From Marasmius tenuissimus (lineage: Eukaryota; Basidiomycota; Agaricomycetes; Agaricales; Marasmiaceae): a stretch of DNA of 64,000 nucleotides. The position numbers and the translations under genes were made by a program. The notes beneath the pieces were generated by a model that was not told the origin of the DNA, ran no database searches, and saw only the letters and a program-made list of their open reading frames with translations. The stretch lies in NCBI GenBank assembly GCA_029532415.1, contig JAQOTA010000055.1:310001-374000 (forward strand), in the 5' to 3' direction. Below, piece by piece: positions 11,231 through 23,045 of this stretch. Within the stretch, counting starts at the first letter, position 1, and every line of letters begins with the position of its first letter.

Positions 11231-14028
11231 ACGCGTCGATTTCGCCCCTACCCACCCAGCCTTCTCCACCTCTTTCTTGAGCTCGCTGACGCGCCGCTTC
11301 GCTTCTGATACCCTCACCCTTTCGATACCCTACCCGCTCCTTCGATACTTGGCATAGACAAGCCTGCATCCTTCATTCGATCTTCTCACTTCACTCATGC
11401 TTACGGCTCTCCTTCAACGTCTCTTACGATACAAACGGCTAGAAATGTATAATACCACGACCACCACTGTATGGATAGAATACTCAATTGTACTACTTGA
11501 TGAACAACATCCAGCGAGATTGAGCTCGACGAACTTCTAGTCTACAGAGTCGCGCAAGTACTTCTGAGGCACTCCGAGGACTCGGTCTAGCGTTGAGCAC
11601 AAATTCGTGGCTTTGATTCAAAGGGGGTACAAGGGAAAGTAGGTCGAGTTTGTGGGGTGAAATGGAGCAGCGCTTTGGCGTAGTCCTCATTGAATGAAAG
11701 GCTTGGCAATGCATGAGACGGGTCAGAACCGGTGCCAGTGGCCGTCGACAGTCGAGTCTCGACCATATCCATCATCCACAATGGGCGCTTGTTGGGCCCG
11801 CCCCTCTCAGCCCCTCTCTCCTCTACCACGATGCCGCCTACAACTCAACGCACTCAACAACAACGAGCGCTCCAACCCTTCTTGAATCATTGATGCCCCA
11901 AACTCGACGCCTGCCCATCTCAGGAAAACTACGAGGCCAGAAAAGAGTGCGTTAGACGACAAATTACCTGGCGCTCCCAGATCGACAAAACCCTTTGGTC
12001 TCCAACCAACTCGACTCCTCTGTCCCTGACAGACCGCTGGCTCACCAATACTTGCTCGAAGACATAGGCCAGCGAAACTCGTGCCTTGAAGAGCAGTGTC
12101 GAACGATGCCGCGAACTGGGACGAAGTGGTCAAAGGCGTAAAGAGGGCTGGTTGCAGGGTAGAGATTTGTAGCGAGAGGAGTGTATCGAATAAGAGAGCA
12201 GTTCAAGGAAAAATGCGTGAAAGCCGAAGTGCACGTTCAATTCCCTCTTAACGAGCCTCCAAGCACAACCACGAAACCAGATCGACGGTATCGAGAGAAA
12301 TGGGACAGTAAAAGCGTCCAGCTTAGGTCTCGAACGAAATTATCAAAATGCCACCGCTCGCAGTTGTCTATTTGTAGGATAGGAATCTCATATTCATGAA
12401 CAAGTACATGTCGCATATCTTTCTCTGTTTCTACTGCCATCTAATTGTTCCATTATATAGAATCCACGCTTTGTCTTTAAGGGCTTTCCCTATGTCGACT
12501 AAATCTTCGAATATCGGGTTCAAAGGCAATCGTCCAATCGTTCAATTTTGACTTTGGGTCTCGTCTCGATTTCGACCGTAAAACGGACTCATCTGGAAGC
12601 TCTGGTCTTAATGGTGTGTGTCGCGCGGCCGCCTTCCCTCATTTTCTGCTCTCCTCTGTGCTAACTCATCTCGCACTGCGCAGAAATCGCTTGTAGTACC
12701 TCACAAGGTTTACTAGAACCATTGACACTCTGCGCACACGATTGTTAGACACTCGTACAACACAGTCCGGCGGTTGAGCTTCAGAACAAGATGATTGAGT
12801 GCTGTTGAGGCGAGTGTTCTCTCTCGTACTTCCTTAGAGTCGCTTCCCTTATCGCAATCCCCTTCCTTCCTTCTTTTCCTTCCTCCTTTATCCTCATCCT
12901 CCAGAGCCTGAGATATAGGTGACTTTATCAACGGTGCCCTCCATCAGCTCGGGTCACTTTCGAGGCCCTTCAACAGTAACTCCCATCAAGACATTCTCTT
13001 ATCACTCGGTTCCGAGCCAGGCTTTCTCCTCGCAGGCACCGAGTCCATCCACCACGCCGTTATCAGTCGCTTGAGACAACTTCTGCCGTTCGGACCTGTA
13101 ATCAAATATGACACCTGTCCTTGTATTTCTGACGATTCGGTGACCTCTGGTGACCTCCACCTCATCGCTGGAGGTGGACTTCACGCGCCTGGCCCATCGG
13201 TAATCAGTTCTCGCTACAATTGGCGAAACCCCCTGAACTCACGTTCGTCCGCCGCCAACACCCGTGAATTCGGAGGTCCTGTTGCGTTCGATGAAGTAAA
13301 TCGTGGGCATTAGCTGTCTATACGTGAATTCCGTCGGTGAATAGACCCAATGGATATTCTTGAAGATGCGACCTTGGGTCACGGGGACAGTGATCCATAG
13401 GGCTTCGTCCTGGATTTCGTGTCTGAGTGTTCGTTTCGTGCCCCATTTCCATCTCTCTGCTTCTGTTTGTGCCCCTTCCTGGTGACATCCGTCCATCTCA
13501 ACCTTCGAGCTTCACGTACACCCGATCCCCCTTTTTTGCTCAATCCCGCGCATTCGTCCTTTCATCTCGCACAAACTGTAACTTTTACCGGCCCGAACCA
13601 CGGGCCTAATCATTCCACACAACCTACACGGCCAGACCTTCGTTCATGTTATATCTCAAATCTGCACATATGCATAATACCAACTCTCATGTCAGATTTT
13701 CGCCGGAATCCATTTGAAATTTGCTACGATTTCGCATAGAATCTCAAAACTCGCAAAAATGTGACATAACGAAGTCGCTGTGATATAATACAGATGACAA
13801 AGGCTACGAAAATGGCAATGGACTGCGTCAATATGGGTTACGAAGACCGCTTGGTCGTTGGGGGTGATATTGCTGCTGCTGCATCCAAGGTTGTATCTCA
13901 TCGCTGTGCGGACTATACAACACGCCTCCATCCGCACCTGAAAGCCGATGGTCAACTCTGTCATTGGGAACGAAAAACGGTGTACGTCGAGCACTTGGAT
14001 GCCGGCGTTGTTGAATGAAGCCTGCCTG
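11231..14028. other. Long intergenic stretch
   Basis: The first 1.2 kb (to about 12390) matches the 3' flank of the second membrane-gene copy (19138 to about 20240) with many indels. For example, atgggcgcttgttg is shared. From 12400 to 14028 I see no frame with protein-like composition, only short conflicting open frames. Confidence 0.45.
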
Positions 14029-14517
14029 CTAACGCGTGCATATCAGCCGGATACATCGAGTTGAGGTGACAATAGCAAGACTGACCTGCATCTCCCAATG
14101 TCGTGGGGGTTGGATTGGCGGAGTTCGATGAAGCAGGTCGCGACGGTGCGGTGGAGGCAATTCCTGAGACCACGCCTGCGGATTCTGCGACTGATCTCCA
14201 TGGGCCAAGAAAGGCCGGGGAGATGGGGAGGGGTGAGGCTGATAGGGCTGTCGGAACAGTGGTTCCGCGAATGGTTGAGGAAGGCTCGTTCTAGAATAAG
14301 GTGATTGGAGTTGAAGTGGCGGGTGAATAAGTGATGCAGAACGAGGGGACTGAATCGGCGGGTGTATTGGAGGGGTTGGAGGGAGGTAAGGATGTATGGT
14401 CCGATCTGAGGGCACGAATGATTCCGAAAGAAGTCTTTGTTGAGAGGTATGAGACGACTGGGGTGTCTGTATTGACGGAGAATGAGGAGGCAGGGTAGGG
14501 GGAGGTGGGGGTGGCAT
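14029..14517 (-). CDS. Possible proline-rich protein, minus strand
   Basis: This 162-codon open frame starts MPPPPPPTLPPHSPS and is rich in Pro, Ser, His and Gln throughout. It lies upstream of and divergent from the NACHT gene. The frame stays open for a further 100 nt upstream without a good ATG before a stop, so an intron or a missing first exon is possible. Low-complexity composition makes chance openness plausible, and I recognise no domain. Confidence 0.25.
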   Translation of the reverse strand: MPPPPPPTLPPHSPSIQTPQSSHTSQQRLLSESFVPSDRTIHPYLPPTPPIHPPIQSPRSASLIHPPLQLQSPYSRTSLPQPFAEPLFRQPYQPHPSPSPRPFLAHGDQSQNPQAWSQELPPPHRRDLLHRTPPIQPPRHWEMQVSLAIVTSTRCIRLICTR

Positions 14518-14828
14518 TTGAGGCTCATGGGCTCTTGACGGATGAGGCGACGACGGCCGAGAAGATGACGGTCTAATGTAGAGAATTACTTCACTGACGC
14601 CCGAGTCTCCGTGATCTGGAGGAGGCGATCATGAATGTTAATGACTCTCCACAGACGCCCGTCTTCAGATGCAACGTACCCCCAATACGATCCTCATCTC
14701 ACGACGCACAGCTTCCTTCCTTCCTCCCATTGTCCATACTCATCCACTCTAGCTGATTCATCACGTTCAATCACCTTGAGAGTGCATCGATCGCTCTCAC
14801 AGTCAGCCACGAACCAGCGAAGACACCT

Positions 14829-17388
14829 ATGCAACATATTCACGTTATCAACAGCGGGGCACACCAAAACAATAGCTATGGGCGAGACCAGAACATCAAC
14901 AACCACTTCTACACGACGAATGCCAATCGTAGGTTTCTTACTCACTCTTTTGACTCAAAACTTCCTCAAATGTGTCGATACAGCAGCATACGAACGCCTT
15001 GTGAGCGCAATCGCTGGCATTGGTGGATCTCACAGAGCCGAGCAACAATTCGAGCGAGGCTGTTGTCTTTCGGAAACCCGTGTAGAACCCATCAAAGCGA
15101 TTCGCGATTGGAGGTCGAACAAACAGCAGAAACAGCCCATCTGTTGGCTTTCAGGTGCCGCCGGTGTCGGAAAATCTGCGATTGCCATGACCGTTGCCCG
15201 CGACTGTGAAAAGGAGGGCGTTCTGGGATCCTCATTCTTCTTCTTTCGCTCCGACCCCAAACGTAACAATCCCTCCACGTTCATACCCGCCATTGCGCAT
15301 GATCTCGCCTCCACGGCCCCACTCATACAAAAACATATCGAACAGAGGATCTCGAAGGATCCCGGGATTCTGGAGGCCACATTGGAAGACAAATTTCATG
15401 GGCTGATTGTCGAACCCGTCCTGGCGTGGAGCAAGCAAAGAGACCTCCCGGGCTCCCCAGATCTTTCTAGTATTGTCGTCCTCGACGGGCTAGATGAATG
15501 TGGCGACGAGGAGGCCCAATCACGCATTCTCTCTATCATCCAATCCGCTTACCAACAAGCACCCGACTTCCCATTGCGATTTCTGATCTGCAGTCGTCCG
15601 GAATCTTGGATCCAGGAAGCCTTCGCTGATGATCCTCTCTTCGAACTTTCGAAAACAATCGTTTTGGACAATTCGCCGGCGGTCCGCAAAGACATCCGTC
15701 GTTATCTTATCCATCACTTTCGAGAGATTGCCACCAGTCGGAAGTATCGCCAAGTCCAATTCCCAAGTCCTTGGCCTTCGGAAGAAGACCTCGAAATTCT
15801 GGTTGAACGCAGCTGTGGCCAGTTCGTCTATGCATCGACTATTATCAAGTTCATTCAACTTGCATTTAAACACCCCACGGAACAGCTTCATATTATCATC
15901 GAAAATGCTCCGGCACGTCGTTCGGGGACATCTCCATATCCCCAGCTCGATGCGCTTTACGATCTCGTACTCAGAGCCAACCCAGACTTTGAGGAACTTC
16001 TCCCCATTCTTGCAGCTATCCTTGTACTTCCAGATGGCGTAAAATCACCGGCATGTATTGAGCTGGTGTTTGGACTGCCTGCAGGACAAGTGGCTTTGGC
16101 GTTGCGAGCCATGTACTCGGTCCTGAACATTGGGAAGTGGGGGAGCAAGATCAAGCTACACCACACCTCATTTCAGGACTATCTGACCGATCAGGCAAGG
16201 TCAGGTCATTTTCATATCGACATACCCACCTGGACGAATGACATTGCACAACGGTGGCTTCAAAACCTCTCGACCAATAAAGTACGGACTTACAGGTATG
16301 AAGTCTGAGCTTGTCCTTCAGTCACGAATCACAAACCTGCTCTCATATGCACGTGTAGCTTCGACCAACTCTATGGCAAAGAAACCAAACCCTTTTTCAC
16401 AAGTTGGATCATATTCTGCAGCAGATTGAATTTCGAGCCATCTCGGGAATTACTAGGTGGTCTGTGGAATGTTGACCTTGCCTTCCCGAGATTCGTGAAC
16501 AAGGAAGATAGATGGAAATACCTGATGGGGTCACTAGTATCATGGGTGAACACATATGTAAGTTCAACTATTAATGATTCTCTACTGTACATGATCCTGT
16601 CTTTACAACCTCTCTTGTCCAGCACAAGTACAGAATCAGTGAAACCGAGGATGATCCCAAGGACGATCTTGACTTTGTGGCCTGCCTCAAACACAAACTC
16701 CAAGTTGCTTCTGGGCCGTTTCATCTCGAATGGCCTCCCGGTGTGTCTCCATCGGAAAACACCGTGCTATGGGTTCTCCGGAAGGTCATCAACCTTGCGG
16801 TGCCTGATAGCCTAGGTATAAGTCACTCGGAGCCCAGCGCTGATCAACGGCCGCGCCTTACGAACTGTGACTGTGATCTCTCCGGAGGAAACAGGTCGCG
16901 CGATCCTTGTCACCGAACATATCAGGAAGCCTGTATGCAGGGTGCCAAGGTGCTGGTCTCCTATTTCGAGAAGCTTGCTCACGGCGATGCGGAAGGCGGC
17001 CAAACTGCCGCAGAGTTGGAGGCCATTCTCTGGTGCTTGACACGTAAACCCCTCCTACGCCATTGTTGTCTTGATACGGAGCTGTTGTCACTCTGTCGGG
17101 AGTTTCTGAAACTCGCAGAGAAGTGTCTATCTTTGGCGGTCAACCAACAGTGGAGAGAAAATGCACAGAAGTATCTATTTGGATGGTTAGAGGTGAGCAT
17201 TGAACTTCTGGATCCAACCTCTTGCTCATCATTGATGATTGCACTGTACCGAAATTGACGAATCTCCTTCTCATTAGACCTTCCCGGACGAACTCGCCAA
17301 AGACAGGGAGGCGTTGAAGGCACAGGTCCTTACCTTGCCATGGGAACAGTGGGACCAGGCATGGTGCAAACGTTATAGACAACAGTAA
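14829..17388 (+). CDS. NACHT-domain STAND NTPase (5 exons, 763 aa)
   Basis: Exons 14829-14928, 14984-16295, 16359-16557, 16623-17192, 17278-17388 (2292 nt). A short polar N-terminus is followed by a linker and then the nucleotide-binding domain. Walker A is GAAGVGKSA, around residues 90-100. Walker B is VVLDGLDEC near residue 195, and the sensor-like FLICSRPE lies about 40 residues later. After the NTPase comes a helical region ending in HTSFQDYL near residue 430, as in many agaricomycete NACHT proteins. I see no WD40, ankyrin or TPR repeats at the C-terminus. Fungal STAND proteins often act in non-self recognition and programmed cell death; that role is inference here. The gene sits between two copies of a duplicated membrane-protein gene. 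Confidence 0.85.
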
Positions 17389-18486
17389 GAAAATGCCACA
17401 AAGGCATAGTGTCTGGGAATTGAACGGGATGGTACATGGAAACCTCATAGACTGCCAGGATATGCCATCTTTACCTATCATCATTCACAACAAAGCTCAG
17501 GCGTTCAAGACGCAACTTTCTCAGCACTGCTGACGTAGGAGTAGGCCGACCCTAACCAATATACACTCATGGTGCCGTATTATTCACGATGCGCGACACC
17601 CTATTATCTCGTCCCGCTCTTTGTGTCTCTCTATCGATAACCACAGCCTCCCATTGCGCCTATGTTTCTATCATCATCTGTAGTCTCGAGTACAAAACCC
17701 TGTGATCTCCCTATTGTTCCCAGCAGCGCCTAGGAGTCGCCCTTGCCCAACGCCTTGAGGCCGGTCAACCGTCAAACCCACCTTGAAGGTCTCGACGGTT
17801 TGCAGGTACCACTCCTCCAGCGCACTCCGGCCATTACTAACCAGATTTTCTAGCATTTTCCCGGTGATTTCTCGTCAACAAAAACAAATTGAGCGCCTAG
17901 GATTGAAGACAGAAGTAGTTCGAAGTTCAAGTATGAATTTTGAATTTGAATGTACGTTATTTGGGCGACAAGGAAGATACATCTTCGTACGTATATATTC
18001 CTCTGAACTTGTCCCCCAGCATCAGGTCAAAGCCCGTTGGCCATAGTACATGATCAATGTATTACCTGTGCGACCTTTCGCTACCGTCCCTTTGTCCCTC
18101 GAAGATTGGGCTGCTGCCAATCCTCGCTTCTTTGTCTGGGGGTGACGTACAAGAGATTGCCATAGAGGGCAATACTGGGCATGATTGGGAGGAGATCAAC
18201 TGCCAAAAAGGGGGAGCCGGATGATTGGTGCCGTTGTCATGGAAGCTACTTGCCGTTTCGGGACGCGCCGCTAGTGGTGCTTTATTTGCTCCAGGGTTCG
18301 CTTGCCTGAAATAGTGATTTTTCAGTTCCCACTCTCAACCTTTCGCTGGATTGCCCATCCTTCGCGTTGATATTTAACTGACGGTCTGCCGCTACTATGA
18401 ACTCCCCAGAATCCCCCAGTATCCGACCTCAGAATCAAGCGTTCGACTCAATTTCGCCTCACTCTTATTCTTAACGCTTTATTCTC
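17389..18486. other. Intergenic, NACHT gene to membrane-protein copy 2
   Basis: No supported gene. From about 17999 it is the duplicated promoter block also found at 10091-10580. Confidence 0.5.
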
Positions 18487-19137
18487 ATGTCTTCTACCAC
18501 GACCACCTACAACATTGCCCAGGAGGCCTCCTCATCCTCTTCAGTCATCGCACAACCACAACCAGCTGCGACCCAGCCAGAGCAAGGCTCTTCTTCACCC
18601 ACGAGAAATCCGACAGATGCATTCTTCGGATACACCTTTTCTACTTCTGTCACGGAGTCGAGGCACGACAGAAGAATATCATCTTCGGATGTCGACTTGG
18701 AACTTGGCATGGCCTACGAAACTTCGCCTGATATCGCACCACCACCCTACGTCGAGCCGCCAGAATACACCAAGTCCGCAGAGCCAATCACACTCGCGAA
18801 ATATCTGTTCAAGTTTGGTTTCCGTACGTGTCTTCCTTCATTGGCGATGATAAACCTTTCACTAATTGGTTTTATCTATACAGTGTTCCCACTATTCTGG
18901 GTAATGGGAGCCTTCATTCTCATCACACCTCTTCGTGCACCCGACGAAGACGTGACCGACCCTACTTCCCCGCATGCCTGGCTTCCAGAGAAGACCGAAG
19001 CTGAAAAGGCTGCAGTCATCTCTCACCTCCGAAAAGCAGAGGTGAAATGGGCCTGGAGATGCCTTTTCGCGCTCTTGGTCGTTACGTTCTTCGGTGTTGC
19101 TGCTGGTGTCACCATTTGGGCGGTTCTGAGAAGATGA
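18487..19137 (+). CDS. Small two-segment membrane protein, copy 2 (2 exons, 196 aa)
   Basis: Exons 18487-18823 and 18884-19137, with the same junction as copy 1. The 60-nt intron happens to be open and in frame, so an unspliced read gives 216 residues. Comparison with copy 1 shows it is an intron (gtacgtgtc...tacag). The protein is nearly identical to copy 1, differing by a few conservative changes such as DVTDP for DVNDP and LLVVTFF for LLIVTFF. Most DNA differences are silent, which suggests selection on both copies after duplication. Function is unknown. Confidence 0.85.
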   Translation: MSSTTTTYNIAQEASSSSSVIAQPQPAATQPEQGSSSPTRNPTDAFFGYTFSTSVTESRHDRRISSSDVDLELGMAYETSPDIAPPPYVEPPEYTKSAEPITLAKYLFKFGFRTCLPSLAMINLSLIGFIYTVFPLFWVMGAFILITPLRAPDEDVTDPTSPHAWLPEKTEAEKAAVISHLRKAEVKWAWRCLFALLVVTFFGVAAGVTIWAVLRR

Positions 19138-21050
19138 ACGCGTCGATTTCGCCCCTACCCACCCAGCCTTCCTCACCACTTCCCTGAGCCCGCTGTTGCG
19201 GCGCTTTGATACCCTTACCCTTTTGATACCACTATCCGCTCCTTCGATCCTTCGATATCTGGCATAGACCAGCCTGCATCCTTCATTCGATCCCGTCTCT
19301 TCACTTATGGCACGCCTACAACGTCTCTTACGATGAATACGACTAGACATGTACAATACTACGATCACTGTATGGATAGAACACTCAATTGTACTACTTT
19401 GGCGAACAACATTCAGCGAGAGTGAGCTTGAGAGACTTGTATATCAGCAGTCCGAGCAGCCTCCGGGTCTCCAAATGCAAATACTGCGCAGTCACGTAGG
19501 TATTTCTGAAACTCTGTCTGGCGCTGGGAACGAGCTCGTGTCGGAGAGGAATTCAATACAGACTGGGTCGGCGTATATAGAGTTTGCAGAGCACTCTGCC
19601 ATGTTTCTGGTCAAATGAAAGTTGCACAAGACGCGGTGGTCGATCTGCATTATGATCCACAATGGGCGCTTGTTGACTGGCCTTCTTTCTCTCCTCTACC
19701 ACGATGGCGCCCACGATTCACCGGTCACCCACCACCACTCAGCGAACTCAACAGTGGACACACCGATTCTCTTCTTGAACTCCTCATACGCTCAACGCCT
19801 GTTCGCTAGGGAAAATGACGAGGCTAGAATAAATGCATTAAACGACAGGTGGGGTCCTGGATCGACCAAAACCCTTTGGCCTCTAACCGACTCGACTCAA
19901 ATCGCTGGCTCGCCAACTCTCGCTCGAGGATACTCAATTCGAAGACACTTGCGCCGGGCACAACAGCACGAACTAGGATAAAGTGGTCAAAGACGCAAAG
20001 AGAGCAGGGTAGAGAATCGAGGCGAGGAAAGACGGGCGTATTGAATATGGGAGAGGGCAGTTGGAAACCATGTGGAATTCAAAGTCAGCATCCAATCCTT
20101 CCCAATGAACCGACTATCACAACTACAAAATGGGCCGAGGTATCGAGAAAAACGAGACAGGAAATGCGCTTAGGCTAAGAGGCCTCGGACGAGAACATCG
20201 CAATACAGAGGGTCGTCCGTCTATAAGATGTTCCCATATCTAAAAGGTACGCGTTGCAATGGCATTCCGATGATGGAGAGACGAATAATTGACCCTCAAC
20301 GTTCTGCAGTTTGCGAGAGAGTATTGGCCAGAATGCGTTTATTCTCTTTCCTTTCTCTCCGGATGTTCTGGAACGTGAAACTCGGTTGGTGGAGTCGTGA
20401 GGCACTGGATTGACGTCGAATTGAAAGTTATACTCACATGGGGTGGCAGGATAAAGCCAACGCTCCGGATGTTACACCGGGAGGCTTGGCATTGGTGCTT
20501 TCAGGGCAACGACGCTGGAAAGAGAGAGGACTCGATAATACTTGATTTTCTAATAAGGGCAAGGATCAGGATAACGGCGCTGCACGAAACAAGAAGCGAT
20601 ACTATACAGCAACTCTGTTGAAGACTTTGGATACAGTGGCAGCATCAGGCTTTGTCATTTTCAGTACGCATATTCCGACTCGCAGTCGACGGAGGCGACT
20701 AACTGTGGATTTTCAGTCTGGCATGGTTACTCCGATATGCAAAGCTATCCGCAGGCGCAAGTCGCAACCAACAAAGACATCACCTCATCTTCGACGGGAG
20801 TCGTTTCGGGACCACCGCTGCGCAAACTACGCCTACGCTCCGTCCGTTGTTTTTGACGATGACTACGGGAAAAGGACCGTCTGCGCTTGCGGTGGGATGG
20901 CTTTAGCCTGCGCAGCACTCGAGATATTAGAGCGTTTATTTCCCATATAAAATGGAGGAGATGCTGGGTCGAACCTATCATTCTTTCCCTCAACAACCTC
21001 CGGAACACTTCTTTTCTACCTGAACCAGCCTACACAAACCTCTATCAGAC
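19138..21050. other. Intergenic, membrane-protein copy 2 to actin copy 2
   Basis: The first 1.1 kb is the duplicated 3' flank shared with 11231 to about 12390. The last few hundred bases are the presumed actin promoter. I see no supported coding region. Confidence 0.45.
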
Positions 21051-22623
21051 ATGGAAGACGACATCGCTGCTCTTGTGGGTATTTTATGTGTCCTCCAAGA
21101 ACTTTACAATGTCAACCTTTCTTGACTCCAGGTTATCGATAATGGCTCCGGAATGTGCAAGGCCGGATGTTCGTTAACTTTGTCCTCGTTGTTTTGCTAC
21201 CTACAGGACTCATTATTGTCACTTTACAGTCGCCGGAGACGATGCACCCAGAGCCGTGTTTCCGTACGTCTTCCTCTTCACCATGTTCTGGAACTTGTTG
21301 ACCGAGAAAGGCTCTCAGATGTATTGTTGGGCGCCCTCGTCAACAGAATATCATGGTCGGAATGGGCAACAAGGACTCATATGTCGGGTAAGGAAACGCT
21401 CAACTGTCCCCGTTATCTCGCGCTCAACTTTCTTTAGCGACGAAGCTCAGTCCAAACGGGGCGTTCTCAGTCTCAAGTATCCCATTGAACACGGTATCGT
21501 GACTAATTGGGACGACATGGAGAAGATCTGGCATCACACTTTCTACAACGAGCTCCGTGTCGCACCAGAGGAACATCCAGTTCTCCTCACCGAGGCGCCT
21601 CTCAATCCTAAGGCGAACCGGGAGAAGATGACGCAGATCATGTTCGAGACCTTCAACACACCCGCTTTCTTCGTACAAATCCAGGCCGTTCTATCGCTGT
21701 ACGCCTCCGGCCGAACCACCGGTATTGTGCTAGACTCTGGGGACGGTGTATCGCACGTCGTCCCCATCTACGAGGGATTCGCGATGCCTCATGCAATCCT
21801 CCGTTTGGATCTTGCCGGACGTGATCTCACGCACGCTCTGGTGAGGAACCTGACGGAGCGAGGCTACCAGTTCAAGACCTCCGCCGAGCATGAAATCGTG
21901 CGAGACATCAAGGAGAAGCTCTGCTACGTTGCGTTGGACTTTGAACAGGAGATGACTACAGCTGCCCATTCGTCTGCTATCGAGAAGAACTACGAGTTGC
22001 CAGACGGTCAAGTTATCACGATTGGTAATGAACGGTTCGTATATCTCTCCCACTCGAATGTCAGCGTAGCTCATGAATTGGTGGCAGATTCCGTGCCCCC
22101 GAAGTTTTGTTCAAACCTCATCTCCTGAGCCTCGAGAGTGCCGGCGTTCATGAACTGGTGTATGACTTTCCGTTGTCGATATGGCTTTCTCCTCGCTCAA
22201 GTGTTGTGATCACGCAGATACAATTCGATCACCAAATGCGATCTGGACATTCGTCGAGATCTTTACTCCAACATCGTTCTCTCCGGCGGAAGCACAATGT
22301 ATCCCGGGTTGTCGGATCGTATGCAGAAGGAATTGGGTATTCTGGCGCCCAGCAGCGTGAAGGTAAGTTGTTGCAGCACAAGGCACTTATCATAGCTGAC
22401 TTGTATACTCTAATCGTAGGTCAAGGTCGTTGCTCCCCCGGAAAGGAAGTACTCGGTATGGATTGGAGGGTCCATTCTGGCCTCTCTGTCGACATTCCAG
22501 AACTTGTGGATCAGTAAGCAAGAGTACGACGAATCCGGGCCTGCCATCGTTCATCGCAGTATGTTTTCAGCTCCCAGCGCTTTCGAAATTTTGCTCATCG
22601 TTTCTTTCATAGAATGTTTCTGA
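21051..22623 (+). CDS. Actin-family protein, copy 2 (9 exons, 375 aa)
   Basis: Exons 21051-21074, 21132-21168, 21230-21263, 21319-21387, 21438-22034, 22088-22159, 22218-22362, 22420-22558, 22613-22623. They total 1128 nt with every exon the same length as in copy 1. It keeps [30 protein letters not shown] and HRKCF. Differences from copy 1 include [24 protein letters not shown] and HELVYNS. The last is closer to canonical actin than the HDLVHNS of copy 1. Introns have diverged much more than exons, so both copies look constrained. It shares the GTTCGT donors at the same two introns. Probably a divergent paralog rather than the main actin gene. Confidence 0.93.
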
Positions 22624-22871
22624 GCTCGAAGTGATACGAGGGACAATAATTGTGGGAACTCTACATATGTTACAATCATCTACAATTGTAGTATAGTTTG
22701 CATTGAGCCTGTACAAGCTGCATTTCCCTATGATTGAGCTCGAAGCCTCCCGTCACAATGCCCGAACAAAGGCGCTAAGTCTTATTTCCCGGTGACCTGA
22801 ACTTGTCCCCCATCCTTGGCCCGTCAGTGTATAATGATATAATGGTCGCGTACTATTGAAGCATAACTCTA
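22624..22871. other. Actin copy 2 downstream flank
   Basis: No gene seen. A short piece (cctgaacttgtcccccat, near 22796) matches the left edge of the duplicated membrane-gene promoter blocks (10091 and 17999). It marks a likely recombination relic. Confidence 0.4.
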
Positions 22872-23045
22872 TCGGGCATTGAGGTGAGTATCGTATATCT
22901 GGGTTCAACTTAATACTCATCATTGTATTGCACCAAAACCGATGATTCTCCTAAACAGACCTTCCTGGACAGACGCACACTGGCGGAAGAAATGGGAGCA
23001 CTGAAGGCACAAGTCCTTGCCTTGCAATTGAAAAGTGGGAGCGGA
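22872..23045 (+). pseudogene. Relic of the NACHT gene's last intron and exon
   Basis: The intron start and the final exon of the NACHT gene recur here in decayed form. The acceptor ctaaacag is followed by ACC TTC CTG GAC and ACTGAAGGCACAAGTCCTTGCCTTG. The NACHT terminal exon at 17278 has ACC TTC CCG GAC and the near-identical KAQVLTL-coding stretch. Nothing upstream resembles the NTPase domain. This is a leftover from a duplication that once carried the NACHT 3' end next to an actin copy. Confidence 0.75.

Noticed and set aside
18487..19137. 216-codon uninterrupted reading of membrane-protein copy 2
   Set aside because: Copy 1 shows a true intron at the same place; in copy 2 it merely lacks a stop.
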